Origin: Bacteriovoracia bacterium
GTDB lineage: Bacteria > Bdellovibrionota > Bacteriovoracia > Bacteriovoracales > Bacteriovoracaceae
Assembly (NCBI GenBank): GCA_030431635.1
Contig: JAUIIL010000001.1
Coordinates: forward strand, 124,001 to 188,000
Length of the DNA stretch: 64,000 nt
Reading direction: 5' to 3'
The notes beneath the pieces are model-generated. The model was not told the origin of the DNA. It ran no database searches and saw only the letters and a list, made by a program, of their open reading frames with translations. How positions within the stretch are numbered: position 1 is the stretch's first letter; each line of letters opens with the position of its first letter. A program made the position numbers and the translations under genes. This document shows positions 17,951-26,225 of this stretch, one piece after another.

Positions 17951-20161
17951 TTACTTCACTTCTTCTGTTTTAATAAGATTTCTTTCTTTATCAAAGTAGA
18001 GCTTAAGTACTCCATTACGAGGAATTTGAGGAAGTTCGACATCAATATCAATAGTTAAATCGTCAATAATAGTAAAAAAGGTGTAGCGGTATTTAGCTCT
18101 ATTAATGGCCTTAAGTTTTTCAGGCACTTGAAAAACCAATGATTTAACTTCAACTGAATTATCATGAAAGGTGATGTCAAAGGGCTCAACTCTTCTATTT
18201 CTTTCTGTGAGATAGACTCTTTTATCTGAAGTGCGAAGAACGCTTGCTTGATAAAGCACTGTTTTGATTTTTTCAGTGAAATAGTCTCGTTTTTCTTTTA
18301 AGTATTGCTCTCTTTCAAACTGAGTTCTTTCTTCTTCTGAATCAAGAGAAAGCATTTCTTCGCTTAAACAACTCTCAATCCTAAATTTTTCACATCCAAT
18401 CGTTTTATTGGCGGGAAAAGTTACTGCGTACTTTTCTTTACCTTGAATGTGCTCAACTTGAGCATTTTCAGAATAGTGAGCGCTAGTAAGATGGTAGTCC
18501 TCATCAATGTAATATAAAGTCTTAACATTATTATTTACTCGTGTCTTATCAAGTATAGAGTTGTAAAAAGAAACAGAATGGAGTGTCGAAGTTTCAATAA
18601 GAGTATTTTCTAAAAACTTAATAAAAACATGCATGTAAGGTTGAGAAGTGAATTTAATTTTTTCAACACCTTTATGAATTAGAGAAAAGGTAGCATCAGA
18701 CTGAATTGTACGAACTTCTCCACTATTAAAAAAGACAGAAATGAGACGAGGAGATTTTAGTTTGATATCTTTGGTGGGGATTTCGATTTCACATTCATCA
18801 CTACAGTTCAGTTGATAGTAATTGATACCATTTTGCTCTTTCATTCTAATACTCGCGGATTTGGCCTTGAGGATATGAATGGTATCGATTCCTAAATCTA
18901 GAGTCATTGAAACATAGTCTTTTGTTTGGCTCTCTTTATTAGTAATAAGGAGGTAATCCTCAGCAGTTGTAATTTTATGAGCACTAACAATCGGATTGAT
19001 GTCATCAAAAAAAGCTTCGATTAAAAAGTCCTTAGCAACTAGTTCTTTAGGTGCTCGAAGAGAAAATGCTGTATCATTAGTAAAATAAATTTGAGAACCT
19101 GCTTGAAGTTTTTGTCTTTTATTATTCCAATCAATTTCGCTATCATTAACAAGTTCAAGGTAGCTCTCTCCTTTGACTTTAAAATCTCCTCCAAAAACAT
19201 AATAGATATCACCAGGGTATGAGAGTTCATTTTGAATAAGAAAACCTAAATAGTCTGGGTTACTCTTCTGAGCAATAAAATTAGTCATAGAGAGGTGAGT
19301 GAAGAAGCGGATTCTATTTGAGTTGATGGCCTTATTAAAAATAATATCTTCTTCAAGATAGAGCTCATGCAAAATTGTCCCAACCCTATCTTCTAGAGAA
19401 AAAATGGGGGAGTAGTAAATACTACTGGTGATAAGAACCTTCGGATCCCCTGGTTTAATCACAGAATTAGGCTGCTGATAGGCCAGAGGAACTTCATAAC
19501 AGTTCTCATCAAAATGTCCCTTGAGGTTATAGTCAGAATCCTTAGCATCAGGAATACTTCCTCTCTCTACCACTGAGTAGAAAGGTGAGAAACTCTCACG
19601 GTGAGATTTTAGTCTTTTAGTGAGTCTCTCGTAGCGTGTAGGATCTTTTGCTTTAAATTTTTCTAAAACAATGAAGGCAGCTTCTTCAACCATTTTATCT
19701 TTTTCTATGCTGCCTTCAGGTAGAGAACTGTAGCGCTGCATGAACTCTTGCTCAGTTTTTGAATCAGAGAAGATCTGAATTTGAAAACGATTTTTTTTCA
19801 CTCTTCTTTCATAGAGATCGAGAAGTTCAGCGGACTTGAGTTTAGGTTCCGTTTTATCTGTATAGTTAATGCGGCTTAGAATCTGAATAGTATTGGTTTG
19901 GTTGCCAAAAGTATCAGTCTCTGGGATGACGTCAATTTTAGAGAGAGTGAGTTTACCTGATTTATAGTCTGCTCGTTGTTCAAGGGACTTTCTAATCCTC
20001 TCTATATGATCTTTAATTTCGACATCTATACTATGAGTTTCTTTATAGATCTCAAAGAGAGGTTTGTCATAACAGACGATAGCATCAGCTCCGTTTCCTC
20101 CCTGGCCGCCAGCAAAGGAGAGAGAGGAGAGAAGGGTGAGTGTGAAAAAGAATTTTGTCAT
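17951..20161 (-). CDS. Large exported protein with GGNG-type N-terminus and HE motif, function unknown
   Basis: A 736-residue exported protein: signal peptide FFFTLTLLSSLSFA, then GGQGGNGADAIVCYD, a glycine-rich motif ending in Cys that I associate with secreted proteins of Bdellovibrio-like bacteria, followed by SAELLDLYERR. Near residue 265 VGTILHELYLEEDI contains an HE pair that could bind metal, but a full HEXXH is absent. The C-terminal half is beta-rich. Its ATG overlaps the stop of the upstream TIGR02147 regulator (ATGA), so the two are translationally coupled, and the regulator may control it. Confidence 0.7.
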   Translation of the reverse strand: MTKFFFTLTLLSSLSFAGGQGGNGADAIVCYDKPLFEIYKETHSIDVEIKDHIERIRKSLEQRADYKSGKLTLSKIDVIPETDTFGNQTNTIQILSRINYTDKTEPKLKSAELLDLYERRVKKNRFQIQIFSDSKTEQEFMQRYSSLPEGSIEKDKMVEEAAFIVLEKFKAKDPTRYERLTKRLKSHRESFSPFYSVVERGSIPDAKDSDYNLKGHFDENCYEVPLAYQQPNSVIKPGDPKVLITSSIYYSPIFSLEDRVGTILHELYLEEDIIFNKAINSNRIRFFTHLSMTNFIAQKSNPDYLGFLIQNELSYPGDIYYVFGGDFKVKGESYLELVNDSEIDWNNKRQKLQAGSQIYFTNDTAFSLRAPKELVAKDFLIEAFFDDINPIVSAHKITTAEDYLLITNKESQTKDYVSMTLDLGIDTIHILKAKSASIRMKEQNGINYYQLNCSDECEIEIPTKDIKLKSPRLISVFFNSGEVRTIQSDATFSLIHKGVEKIKFTSQPYMHVFIKFLENTLIETSTLHSVSFYNSILDKTRVNNNVKTLYYIDEDYHLTSAHYSENAQVEHIQGKEKYAVTFPANKTIGCEKFRIESCLSEEMLSLDSEEERTQFEREQYLKEKRDYFTEKIKTVLYQASVLRTSDKRVYLTERNRRVEPFDITFHDNSVEVKSLVFQVPEKLKAINRAKYRYTFFTIIDDLTIDIDVELPQIPRNGVLKLYFDKERNLIKTEEVK

Positions 20162-20940
20162 TTGGAACTCCTAGAAAGAGGGTATAGTGCATTACATAGT
20201 TGATAAACATGAGTTTTCTCAGATGTGAGGCTTTCTTCAAGAGAGCTAATCTCACTAATAAATTCCTTCATTTTCTCTTTAAATAGAGGAAGGTCATTTT
20301 CGTTTAAAGAAAAGGTAAGACTTGAATTTACTCTTTGTTGAAAATCAACTTCATCGATGGCCTCAATGGCCTTGTGAAGCAGTTGTTTTTGCATCATTTT
20401 GCGAGCGTGGTTTGTATTTTGGTAATTAAACCATTCATTATCAGTTCTGATGAGTTCTATTTGTTCGGGATTTATTTCGATGAAGCCAAGCCTTTCAAGT
20501 CTCTCCAGCGCAAGTTTGATTTCAAAGGCCTTCACCCCCAAAGTTCTTGCCATCCAGTTCAAATCATTTTGAAAATCATCAAGTTTGATTAACTCAAGTA
20601 AAGCAAAATGATACCAATCACTCATCATGACAAAAACATCTTCTTGGATTTTTTTAAACTCGTTAGTAATAACTCTATCTTGTTTTAACTTTTGACTTGT
20701 TTCTTCTGTACTTAGGCCAAGTGAGTGTGACAAACGCATGGCCATTTTAACTGTGAGCTCTCTTTCTCCTCGCATGATTTTTGAAAGCAGCGACTGATCG
20801 ATTCCAAGAGATTTGGCATAGGCCCTCATACTGTAGCTCTTATTACTTTTAAGCCTTTTAAGAAACTCCTCTTGAATAAGATTTTTGATGCTTTGTGTTT
20901 GCATAGAAAGGGTATAACGTAAAATAAAAGAGTCTCTCAA
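20158..20940 (-). CDS. TIGR02147 family transcriptional regulator-like protein
   Basis: A 260-residue protein matching the TIGR02147 pattern found mainly in Bdellovibrionota and Fibrobacter: an N-terminal Cro/C1-type helix-turn-helix (YSMRAYAKSLGIDQSLLSKIMRGERELTVKMAMRLSHSLGL, about residues 37-77), then the conserved segments SDWYHFALLELIKL, WMARTLGV, ALERLERLGFIE and an acidic C-terminus. Start TTG 20940 has GAGG 8 bases upstream; an internal ATG at 20904 is an alternative. A palindrome overlaps the ribosome-binding site, suggesting self-control. It overlaps the following secreted-protein gene by 4 bases. DNA binding is inferred from the HTH. Confidence 0.88.
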   Translation of the reverse strand: MRDSFILRYTLSMQTQSIKNLIQEEFLKRLKSNKSYSMRAYAKSLGIDQSLLSKIMRGERELTVKMAMRLSHSLGLSTEETSQKLKQDRVITNEFKKIQEDVFVMMSDWYHFALLELIKLDDFQNDLNWMARTLGVKAFEIKLALERLERLGFIEINPEQIELIRTDNEWFNYQNTNHARKMMQKQLLHKAIEAIDEVDFQQRVNSSLTFSLNENDLPLFKEKMKEFISEISSLEESLTSEKTHVYQLCNALYPLSRSSK

Positions 20941-20948
20941 TAAGTTTT

Positions 20949-20961
20949 CCTCAAATTGAGG
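20949..20961. promoter_or_regulatory. Palindrome over the ribosome site of the TIGR02147 gene
   Basis: CCTCAAATTGAGG is a perfect 6-bp inverted repeat around one base. On the minus strand its GAGG is the Shine-Dalgarno sequence of the TTG start at 20940. It could be an operator for the encoded HTH protein or a hairpin hiding the ribosome site. Confidence 0.4.
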
Positions 20962-21109
20962 ACAAAAGTGGCCTCAGTGCGTAATATTTTCAGCTTTTCT
21001 TTGATGAACAGCGTGATAAAAGTGTTGTTTAATCGTTCTCAAAGCGCTAGAAATGTCTAAGATATTGTTTTTGTGAAGCTTGAGGAGAATTCGGGTTTTA
21101 GGGGATAAA

Positions 21110-21138
21110 TAAAAAGTTAAATCAAATTTAGCTTTTTA
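21110..21138 (+). promoter_or_regulatory. Hairpin in the pnp leader
   Basis: TAAAAAGTTAAAT and ATTTAGCTTTTTA pair over 13 positions, with one G-U pair, across a CAA loop about 65 bases before the pnp ATG. In E. coli an RNase III-cut leader hairpin underlies PNPase autoregulation; an analogous role here is inference. Confidence 0.4.
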
Positions 21139-21203
21139 CTTATTCTTTAAAGCCTACCTTCAAAAGCTTCTTTAATAACTTTTAGTTAAAAGGAGCGTTG
21201 TTT

Positions 21204-23327
21204 ATGGTTAACAACAAACAAGAGTTTAGTTTTAATTTTGGTGGAAAAGAAATCACTGTAGAAACAGGACGAATTGCAAAACAAGCAGACGGTGCTGTTC
21301 TTCTAACTTGCGAAGGAACACAAGTTCTTGTGACTGTTTGTTCTGCTCGTGAAATGAATGACGGACAAGATTTTTTTCCTCTTATGGTTGATTACAAAGA
21401 GAAATTTACAGCTGCTGGGAAATTTCTAGGTGGTTTCATGAAACGTGAAGGGCGTCCAGGAAATCATGAAATTCTTCTGATGAGAATGATCGATCGTCCC
21501 CTTCGTCCTCTTTTCCCTGAAGGGTACATGTTTGAAACGATTGTCATGGCACAAGTTCTTTCTTACGACCCGGCTTTTGACCCAGAAGTCTTAGCTGGTC
21601 TAGGAGCTGCGGCAGCTATTCAACTTTCAGATATTCCTTTCAATGGCCCATTAGGTTTTTGTAAGGTTGGTAAGGTTGATGGACAATTAATTCTTAACCC
21701 AACCCTAGAGCAAATTGAAAAATCAGATGTTGAGCTAGTTATCGCAGCTAGTGAGAACGCTATTATGATGGTTGAAGGTGAAGCTCAAGAAATTTCTGAA
21801 GAAGAAATGCTAGAGGCCATCAATTTTGGTCATGATAATATTCGTGAATTTTGTAAATTTATTAAAAACATGGAGTCCAAAACAAATAAAACTCAAAAAA
21901 GAGAATTTGTTTCAGCAGCTCCAAACACAAAACTTGTTGAACAGGTTAAATCTCAATTTACAAATGAAGCTCGTGAGTGTTTAGCGATTACTCCTAAACT
22001 AGATCGTCAACTAAGAATTAAAGACCTTGAAGTCACGGTTGCTGAAGCGATTAGTGTTAACCCTGAAGCCTTTGGACTTAAGGAAGGGGATGATTATAAA
22101 AAGAATGCTCTGAAAGCTGTTGATGAACTTCTTTATAACATGATGCGATCGGATATCTTAAATGAAGATAAAAGAATCGGCGGTCGTGGGATGAATCAGG
22201 TGAGAGAAATTGAAACTGAAGTGAATCTTTTAAAGAAAGTTCATGGTTCTTCTCTTTTTACTAGAGGTGAAACTCAAGTTATGGCTCAAGTCACGATTGG
22301 TGGGAAAGAAGGCGAGCAGATGAGTGATCGTCTGACTGGAATTTTCTTTGATAAATTCTATCTTCATTATACTTTTGCTCCTTACTCTGTCGGTGAAGCC
22401 AGAGGTTATAGAGGAGTCGGTCGTCGTGAAGTCGGTCACGGAAACTTGGCCGAAAGAGCTCTTAAAAATATGATTCCTCCTACTTCAGAGTTTCCTTACA
22501 CTGTAAGAGTTGCTTGTGAAGTTACAGAATCAAATGGTTCTTCTTCTATGGGTTCAGTTTGTTCAGGTTCAATGGCCTTAATGGATGCAGGTGTTCCTCT
22601 TTACCGTCCAGTCGCAGGTATCGCGATGGGACTTGTTAAGAGTGACGAGAAATTTAAAATTCTTACTGATATTCTTGGTGATGAAGATCACCTTGGTGAT
22701 ATGGACTTTAAAGTCGCTGGAACAGATGCTGGTATTACGGCCATTCAAATGGATATCAAAATCACAGGAATTGATAATGAAATTATGAAAACCGCACTTG
22801 CTCAGGCCAAAGAAGGGCGTATGCATATTCTTGGAGAGATGGCCAAAACCATCAGTCGTAGCCGAGAGCATTTTAAAGATGGTGTTCCAACTATTACCTC
22901 AACTCAGATTGATAAAGAAAAAATTGGAATGCTAATTGGACCTGGTGGGAAGAATATTAAGGCCATTCAAGAGAAGTATGATGTTTCCATTGAAATTTCT
23001 GAAGAAGGTCAAGTGAATATCTTAAGTCCAAGTATAGAGAGAAATGACATTGTTAAAGGTGTTATTGATATGCAAATTACTGGGCCAAAGCTTGATGCGA
23101 ACTACACAGGGAAAGTTGTGACCATTAAAGAGTATGGAGCTTTCGTTGAACTAGCTGATGGAGTTTCTGGTCTTGTTCATGTTTCTGAAATTGCAGATGC
23201 TCGAGTAAACGATGTGAACGAATACCTTTCTGAAGGTGATGAAGTTGAAGTCAAAGTTCTTGATATCGATCGTTTTGGAAAAATTAAGCTTTCAATAAAA
23301 GCTGTTAAGCCTTTAGAAAAAAAATAA
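21204..23327 (+). CDS. pnp: Polyribonucleotide nucleotidyltransferase (PNPase)
   Basis: Phosphorolytic 3'-5' exoribonuclease of 707 residues, a core RNA-decay enzyme. Two RNase PH-like domains are recognisable (first: GTQVLVTVCSAREMNDGQDFFPL, KREGRPGNHEILLMRMIDRPLRPLFP; second: GSSLFTRGETQVMAQVTIG, SVGEARGYRGVGRREVGHGNLAERAL), then a KH domain with IGPGGKNIKAIQEKY near residue 577 and an S1 domain from about 632 (GKVVTIKEYGAFVEL, LVHVSEIAD). ATG 21204 is chosen because AAAGGAG lies 9 bases before it; the track-style TTG at 21198 is too close. It ends directly against the stop of the convergent gene. Confidence 0.97.
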   Translation: MVNNKQEFSFNFGGKEITVETGRIAKQADGAVLLTCEGTQVLVTVCSAREMNDGQDFFPLMVDYKEKFTAAGKFLGGFMKREGRPGNHEILLMRMIDRPLRPLFPEGYMFETIVMAQVLSYDPAFDPEVLAGLGAAAAIQLSDIPFNGPLGFCKVGKVDGQLILNPTLEQIEKSDVELVIAASENAIMMVEGEAQEISEEEMLEAINFGHDNIREFCKFIKNMESKTNKTQKREFVSAAPNTKLVEQVKSQFTNEARECLAITPKLDRQLRIKDLEVTVAEAISVNPEAFGLKEGDDYKKNALKAVDELLYNMMRSDILNEDKRIGGRGMNQVREIETEVNLLKKVHGSSLFTRGETQVMAQVTIGGKEGEQMSDRLTGIFFDKFYLHYTFAPYSVGEARGYRGVGRREVGHGNLAERALKNMIPPTSEFPYTVRVACEVTESNGSSSMGSVCSGSMALMDAGVPLYRPVAGIAMGLVKSDEKFKILTDILGDEDHLGDMDFKVAGTDAGITAIQMDIKITGIDNEIMKTALAQAKEGRMHILGEMAKTISRSREHFKDGVPTITSTQIDKEKIGMLIGPGGKNIKAIQEKYDVSIEISEEGQVNILSPSIERNDIVKGVIDMQITGPKLDANYTGKVVTIKEYGAFVELADGVSGLVHVSEIADARVNDVNEYLSEGDEVEVKVLDIDRFGKIKLSIKAVKPLEKK

Positions 23328-24881
23328 CTAGGGAGCAGTCTCTACTTCTGGAGTGCTAGGGTCGTCATAAAAGCCTTCTGGAATATCAGTTCCAGCAGGC
23401 TTTGGCTCTTTTGATGGATCGTAGCGCTCTTCGATAGCTCTTTCGATAATGTCTTTTTTGACAGGCTCTTCATAAACAGGAAAAAAAGCTTCACTTAAAA
23501 CATCTGTGGCCTCAATTTGCTCAATATTATTATCATCTCCAAAGAAAGCCCGATCGAGTAGGTCTTGTTTGACTTGTAATTTTTTGGCCAACTTCTCCAA
23601 TGAATCATCATTCTCAGCAATGATTTCTCCTTCGTATTTTTCTTCAAAATCTTTTGACTCAAATCGAGGTGTGAGCCCTATACGGCAATCTGTCTGATGA
23701 TGATAACGATAGATTTCTTCCCATTTATCAGCTTGGATGACAGAGCTAATCTCTGGAGCAGCATCTGCTAGGCAATAAGCAATGGCCACCAGGAATTGGA
23801 GTCCTTCGGAGTAGTAAGCTTTAAAATTATCAAGAATTTGCAAACTCATTTTCACTGGATCATCAACAATCCTTTTATCTTGCCAATCAGGCTGATCTAA
23901 ATAATGCCCTCTGCATACTTGTTCTTGATTACTATGAATGAGCTCGGACTTAAACCACGAACGGATGTAAGGTTTTTTCAACTCTTGAGCTTCTTCTTCA
24001 GTTTTGTACTTAAGAAAAATAAGATTACTAACGGCTTGAGAGGAGAGAAGACCTAAGAACTTTCGATTTGTTGTATAATTAAGGTCTTCACCTAAAGAAT
24101 AGACTTGGTCTTCATCAACGATAGGCCCAGGAGAATCTGTAAAGACAGGAGTGTGTGCATCAAAAACAACAGACTTGATATTGGGAGAGAGAGCATAGTT
24201 ACTTTTGAAAGTGTTATTTAAGGCCTCTCTATGTTCAGCATGAAGAGAGTCAAAAAGCTTTTTATTCTCATTTTTTAAGATAAGATAGAAATTTTTAAGA
24301 TATTCTTCTAGAGTTTGAAACTTGTCAGATTTTACTGTGAGAACATTAGTTTTTGCATATTTATGTCTTCTGCGACTCATAAGAGTGAGAGGGTTTTTAT
24401 CTTCAAAAATAGCAGTTTCAAAAAAATCAGTTCGAAAAATAACATCCATATCAACGGTTAAAGAGGAGATATAAGATTGGGGAGAAATATAAATAGGGTA
24501 AGTCCAATTATGACCGCAAAAATAGCCATTGCGGTTTCCTAGATATTCTAAATTGGTTGCACTAAAGCAACGAACCCCTTCAATGTCAGCAGGATCGATT
24601 TCTTTCTTCTTTTTACGCACGACTTTTTTAGTGGTTCTCTTTTTTCTAAGTTGCTCGAGCTTGAAAACTTCAAGAGCTTCTTGGGGAACTTCATCAGGGG
24701 CGTTTTTTGCTTGCTGGGTAAGAGATTGGTTTTTCTTTTTTTGAGACTCGAGTTCGGAGTCTTCTTTCAAAAAGTCAGAAAAGCTATCATCAGAAGAGTT
24801 TGATACCTGTGCTTGAAGGGAATTACTAGCTATTAAAAGCATACCGAGAAGTATGAGGAAATAAACTCTTTTTGAACTCAT
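23328..24881 (-). CDS. Exported protein of unknown function with possible LysM-like segment
   Basis: A 517-residue exported protein: signal peptide VYFLILLGMLLIASNSLQA, then an acidic/Lys-rich linker with a very basic tract (KKRTTKKVVRKKKK, about residues 76-92). The central domain contains Cys residues (GVRCFSATN, YFCGHNW, EQVCRGHY, TDCRIGL). Near residue 430, ENDDSLEKLAKKLQVKQDLL resembles a LysM repeat, hinting at peptidoglycan binding, but only weakly. The C-terminus is Pro/Glu-rich. A TATAAT box on the same strand ends 7 bases before the ATG and no ribosome site is visible, so the mRNA may be leaderless. Confidence 0.65.
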   Translation of the reverse strand: MSSKRVYFLILLGMLLIASNSLQAQVSNSSDDSFSDFLKEDSELESQKKKNQSLTQQAKNAPDEVPQEALEVFKLEQLRKKRTTKKVVRKKKKEIDPADIEGVRCFSATNLEYLGNRNGYFCGHNWTYPIYISPQSYISSLTVDMDVIFRTDFFETAIFEDKNPLTLMSRRRHKYAKTNVLTVKSDKFQTLEEYLKNFYLILKNENKKLFDSLHAEHREALNNTFKSNYALSPNIKSVVFDAHTPVFTDSPGPIVDEDQVYSLGEDLNYTTNRKFLGLLSSQAVSNLIFLKYKTEEEAQELKKPYIRSWFKSELIHSNQEQVCRGHYLDQPDWQDKRIVDDPVKMSLQILDNFKAYYSEGLQFLVAIAYCLADAAPEISSVIQADKWEEIYRYHHQTDCRIGLTPRFESKDFEEKYEGEIIAENDDSLEKLAKKLQVKQDLLDRAFFGDDNNIEQIEATDVLSEAFFPVYEEPVKKDIIERAIEERYDPSKEPKPAGTDIPEGFYDDPSTPEVETAP

Positions 24882-24887
24882 AGCATT

Positions 24888-24893
24888 ATTATA
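24888..24893 (-). promoter_or_regulatory. TATAAT -10 box just before an ATG (leaderless candidate)
   Basis: On the minus strand TATAAT is followed by 6 bases and then the ATG of the exported-protein gene, so transcription would begin at or next to the start codon. There is no purine-rich ribosome site, and no good -35 box at 17 bases. Confidence 0.4.
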
Positions 24894-24976
24894 CTTATTT
24901 CAATAGCTTGGGTCTTTGTAGGCAAAAACGAGTAAATGTGGCCAAAGCTTAAATTTCCTAGTAATTAAAAGGGCTT

Positions 24977-25426
24977 ATGGAAATTAAATGTAAAAAACTC
25001 GGTCATTTTGATGAAACTCTTGGTCTTCCTCAATACGAGACTCCTGGTGCTGCAGGGGCAGATATCAAAGCTTGTCTTGGCTTGGGAGAAAAAATGGTTA
25101 TTGCTCCAGGTGAGAGAGTCCTTGTTCCAACGGGTCTTAGTTTTGAAATTGAGCAAGGTTATGAAATGCAAATTAGACCTCGCTCAGGTCTTTCACTGAA
25201 AACATCACTTTTAGTTGTCAATTCACCTGGAACAATTGATGCTGATTACAGAGGGGAATTAAAAATACTTTTAGGTAACTTTGGAAAGGATAATGAAGTT
25301 ATTGAACATGGTCAGAGAATAGCCCAAGCTATTATTGCTCCAGTTGTTCAAGCGAGTTTTGAAGAAGTTCAAGAGCTAGGAAAAAGTGAACGTGGAAGTG
25401 GTGGTTTTGGTTCAACGGGTAAATAA
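24977..25426 (+). CDS. dut: dUTP diphosphatase
   Basis: Trimeric dUTPase of 149 residues that hydrolyses dUTP to dUMP and pyrophosphate, keeping uracil out of DNA and supplying dUMP for thymidylate. All five motifs are visible: AGADIKACL (1), IRPRSGLSLK (2), NSPGTIDADYRGELKILL (3, with the catalytic Asp and Tyr), HGQRIAQAII (4) and the flexible C-terminal RGSGGFGSTGK (5). AAAGGG precedes the ATG. A small gene follows after 9 bases, and a ferredoxin gene overlaps that one, suggesting an operon of three. Confidence 0.96.
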   Translation: MEIKCKKLGHFDETLGLPQYETPGAAGADIKACLGLGEKMVIAPGERVLVPTGLSFEIEQGYEMQIRPRSGLSLKTSLLVVNSPGTIDADYRGELKILLGNFGKDNEVIEHGQRIAQAIIAPVVQASFEEVQELGKSERGSGGFGSTGK

Positions 25427-25435
25427 GGAATAAAT

Positions 25436-25720
25436 ATGTCTCTAGCAATCAATTATGTTCAGTCAGCCGATGAAAATGAAGCTTTTCAAAGGGCCAAAGC
25501 AGCCATTTCAACTGAAGCTATTGCAAAGTACCAGGTGCAAGCTGATATTGAATATAAAGAAGAGAGTAAAAGTATCGTTGCAATGGGGAAGGGGTTTAAA
25601 CTCATTCTTGATTTCGACAAGAGAGCGGCTAAAGTTTCTATTGAGTTGGCCTTCTTACTTAAGCCTCTAAAAAATAAAATATTAAGTTCTATTGAAAAAC
25701 AATTAAAAGAAGTTTTATGA
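25436..25720 (+). CDS. Small protein resembling PHA-granule-associated family (PF09650-like)
   Basis: A 94-residue cytoplasmic protein without signal peptide. It begins with a beta strand and a helix (ADENEAFQRAKAAISTEAIAKYQV), continues with strands (ADIEYKEESKSIVAMGKGFKLILDF) and ends with VSIELAFLLKPLKNKILSSIEKQLKEVL. The closing pattern, a hydrophobic strand, LxFLLxPLK and an amphipathic helix, resembles the family annotated as polyhydroxyalkanoic acid system protein. No PHA synthase gene is in the window, so the role is open. Its TGA overlaps the ATG of the ferredoxin gene (ATGA). Confidence 0.6.
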   Translation: MSLAINYVQSADENEAFQRAKAAISTEAIAKYQVQADIEYKEESKSIVAMGKGFKLILDFDKRAAKVSIELAFLLKPLKNKILSSIEKQLKEVL

Positions 25721-26214
25721 GTGAAGACAAAGTAAAGATTACAATTTGGCCAGAAACGCAGAGCTTTGAAGTTGAGAAAGGGGCCAAGCTCATGACTGCA
25801 CTAAAAGAAAATGGCTATGAGATTAATTCTTCCTGCGGGGGATGTGCCAGTTGTAGTGACTGCATTGTATTGATCAAGGCCGGAGAAGATAATCTCTCCG
25901 CCCAAGAGTTTCCTGAACTCAAATTACTAGGAAATGTTTTTCATATTACAAAAGAAAGACTCTCTTGCCAGACTCTCGTTCTGGGAGATGTTAGTGTCGA
26001 TATTTCAAAACATAAAGATAAAAGTATTAAGAAAAAATTTGAACAAAAAAAATCAGGCTCGGTTGTTGTTAAAAAGAGAGAGGTTGTAGAGCAAGAGACA
26101 AAAGAAAAAGAAGTTGCAAGGGAAGAAAAATATCAAAAATGGAAGAGTGAGCAAGGTAATAAAGGTGGCTTTAAAAAGGCCAAACCTTTTTTTATCAAGG
26201 ACTCTGACGAATAG
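25717..26214 (+). CDS. [2Fe-2S] ferredoxin with basic C-terminal extension
   Basis: A 165-residue protein whose first ~95 residues form a plant/adrenodoxin-type [2Fe-2S] ferredoxin: the cluster ligands fit C-x5-C-x2-C in INSSCGGCASCSDCIV, with the fourth Cys in ERLSCQTLVLGDVSVDI. An additional Cys lies inside the loop. After the fold, about 65 residues of Lys/Glu-rich sequence (SIKKKFEQKKSGSVVVKKREVVEQE) form a charged, probably helical or disordered tail that is not usual for the family and might bind nucleic acid or a redox partner. Translation is coupled to the upstream small gene. Confidence 0.88.
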   Translation: MSEDKVKITIWPETQSFEVEKGAKLMTALKENGYEINSSCGGCASCSDCIVLIKAGEDNLSAQEFPELKLLGNVFHITKERLSCQTLVLGDVSVDISKHKDKSIKKKFEQKKSGSVVVKKREVVEQETKEKEVAREEKYQKWKSEQGNKGGFKKAKPFFIKDSDE

Positions 26215-26225
26215 GAGGCATGAAA

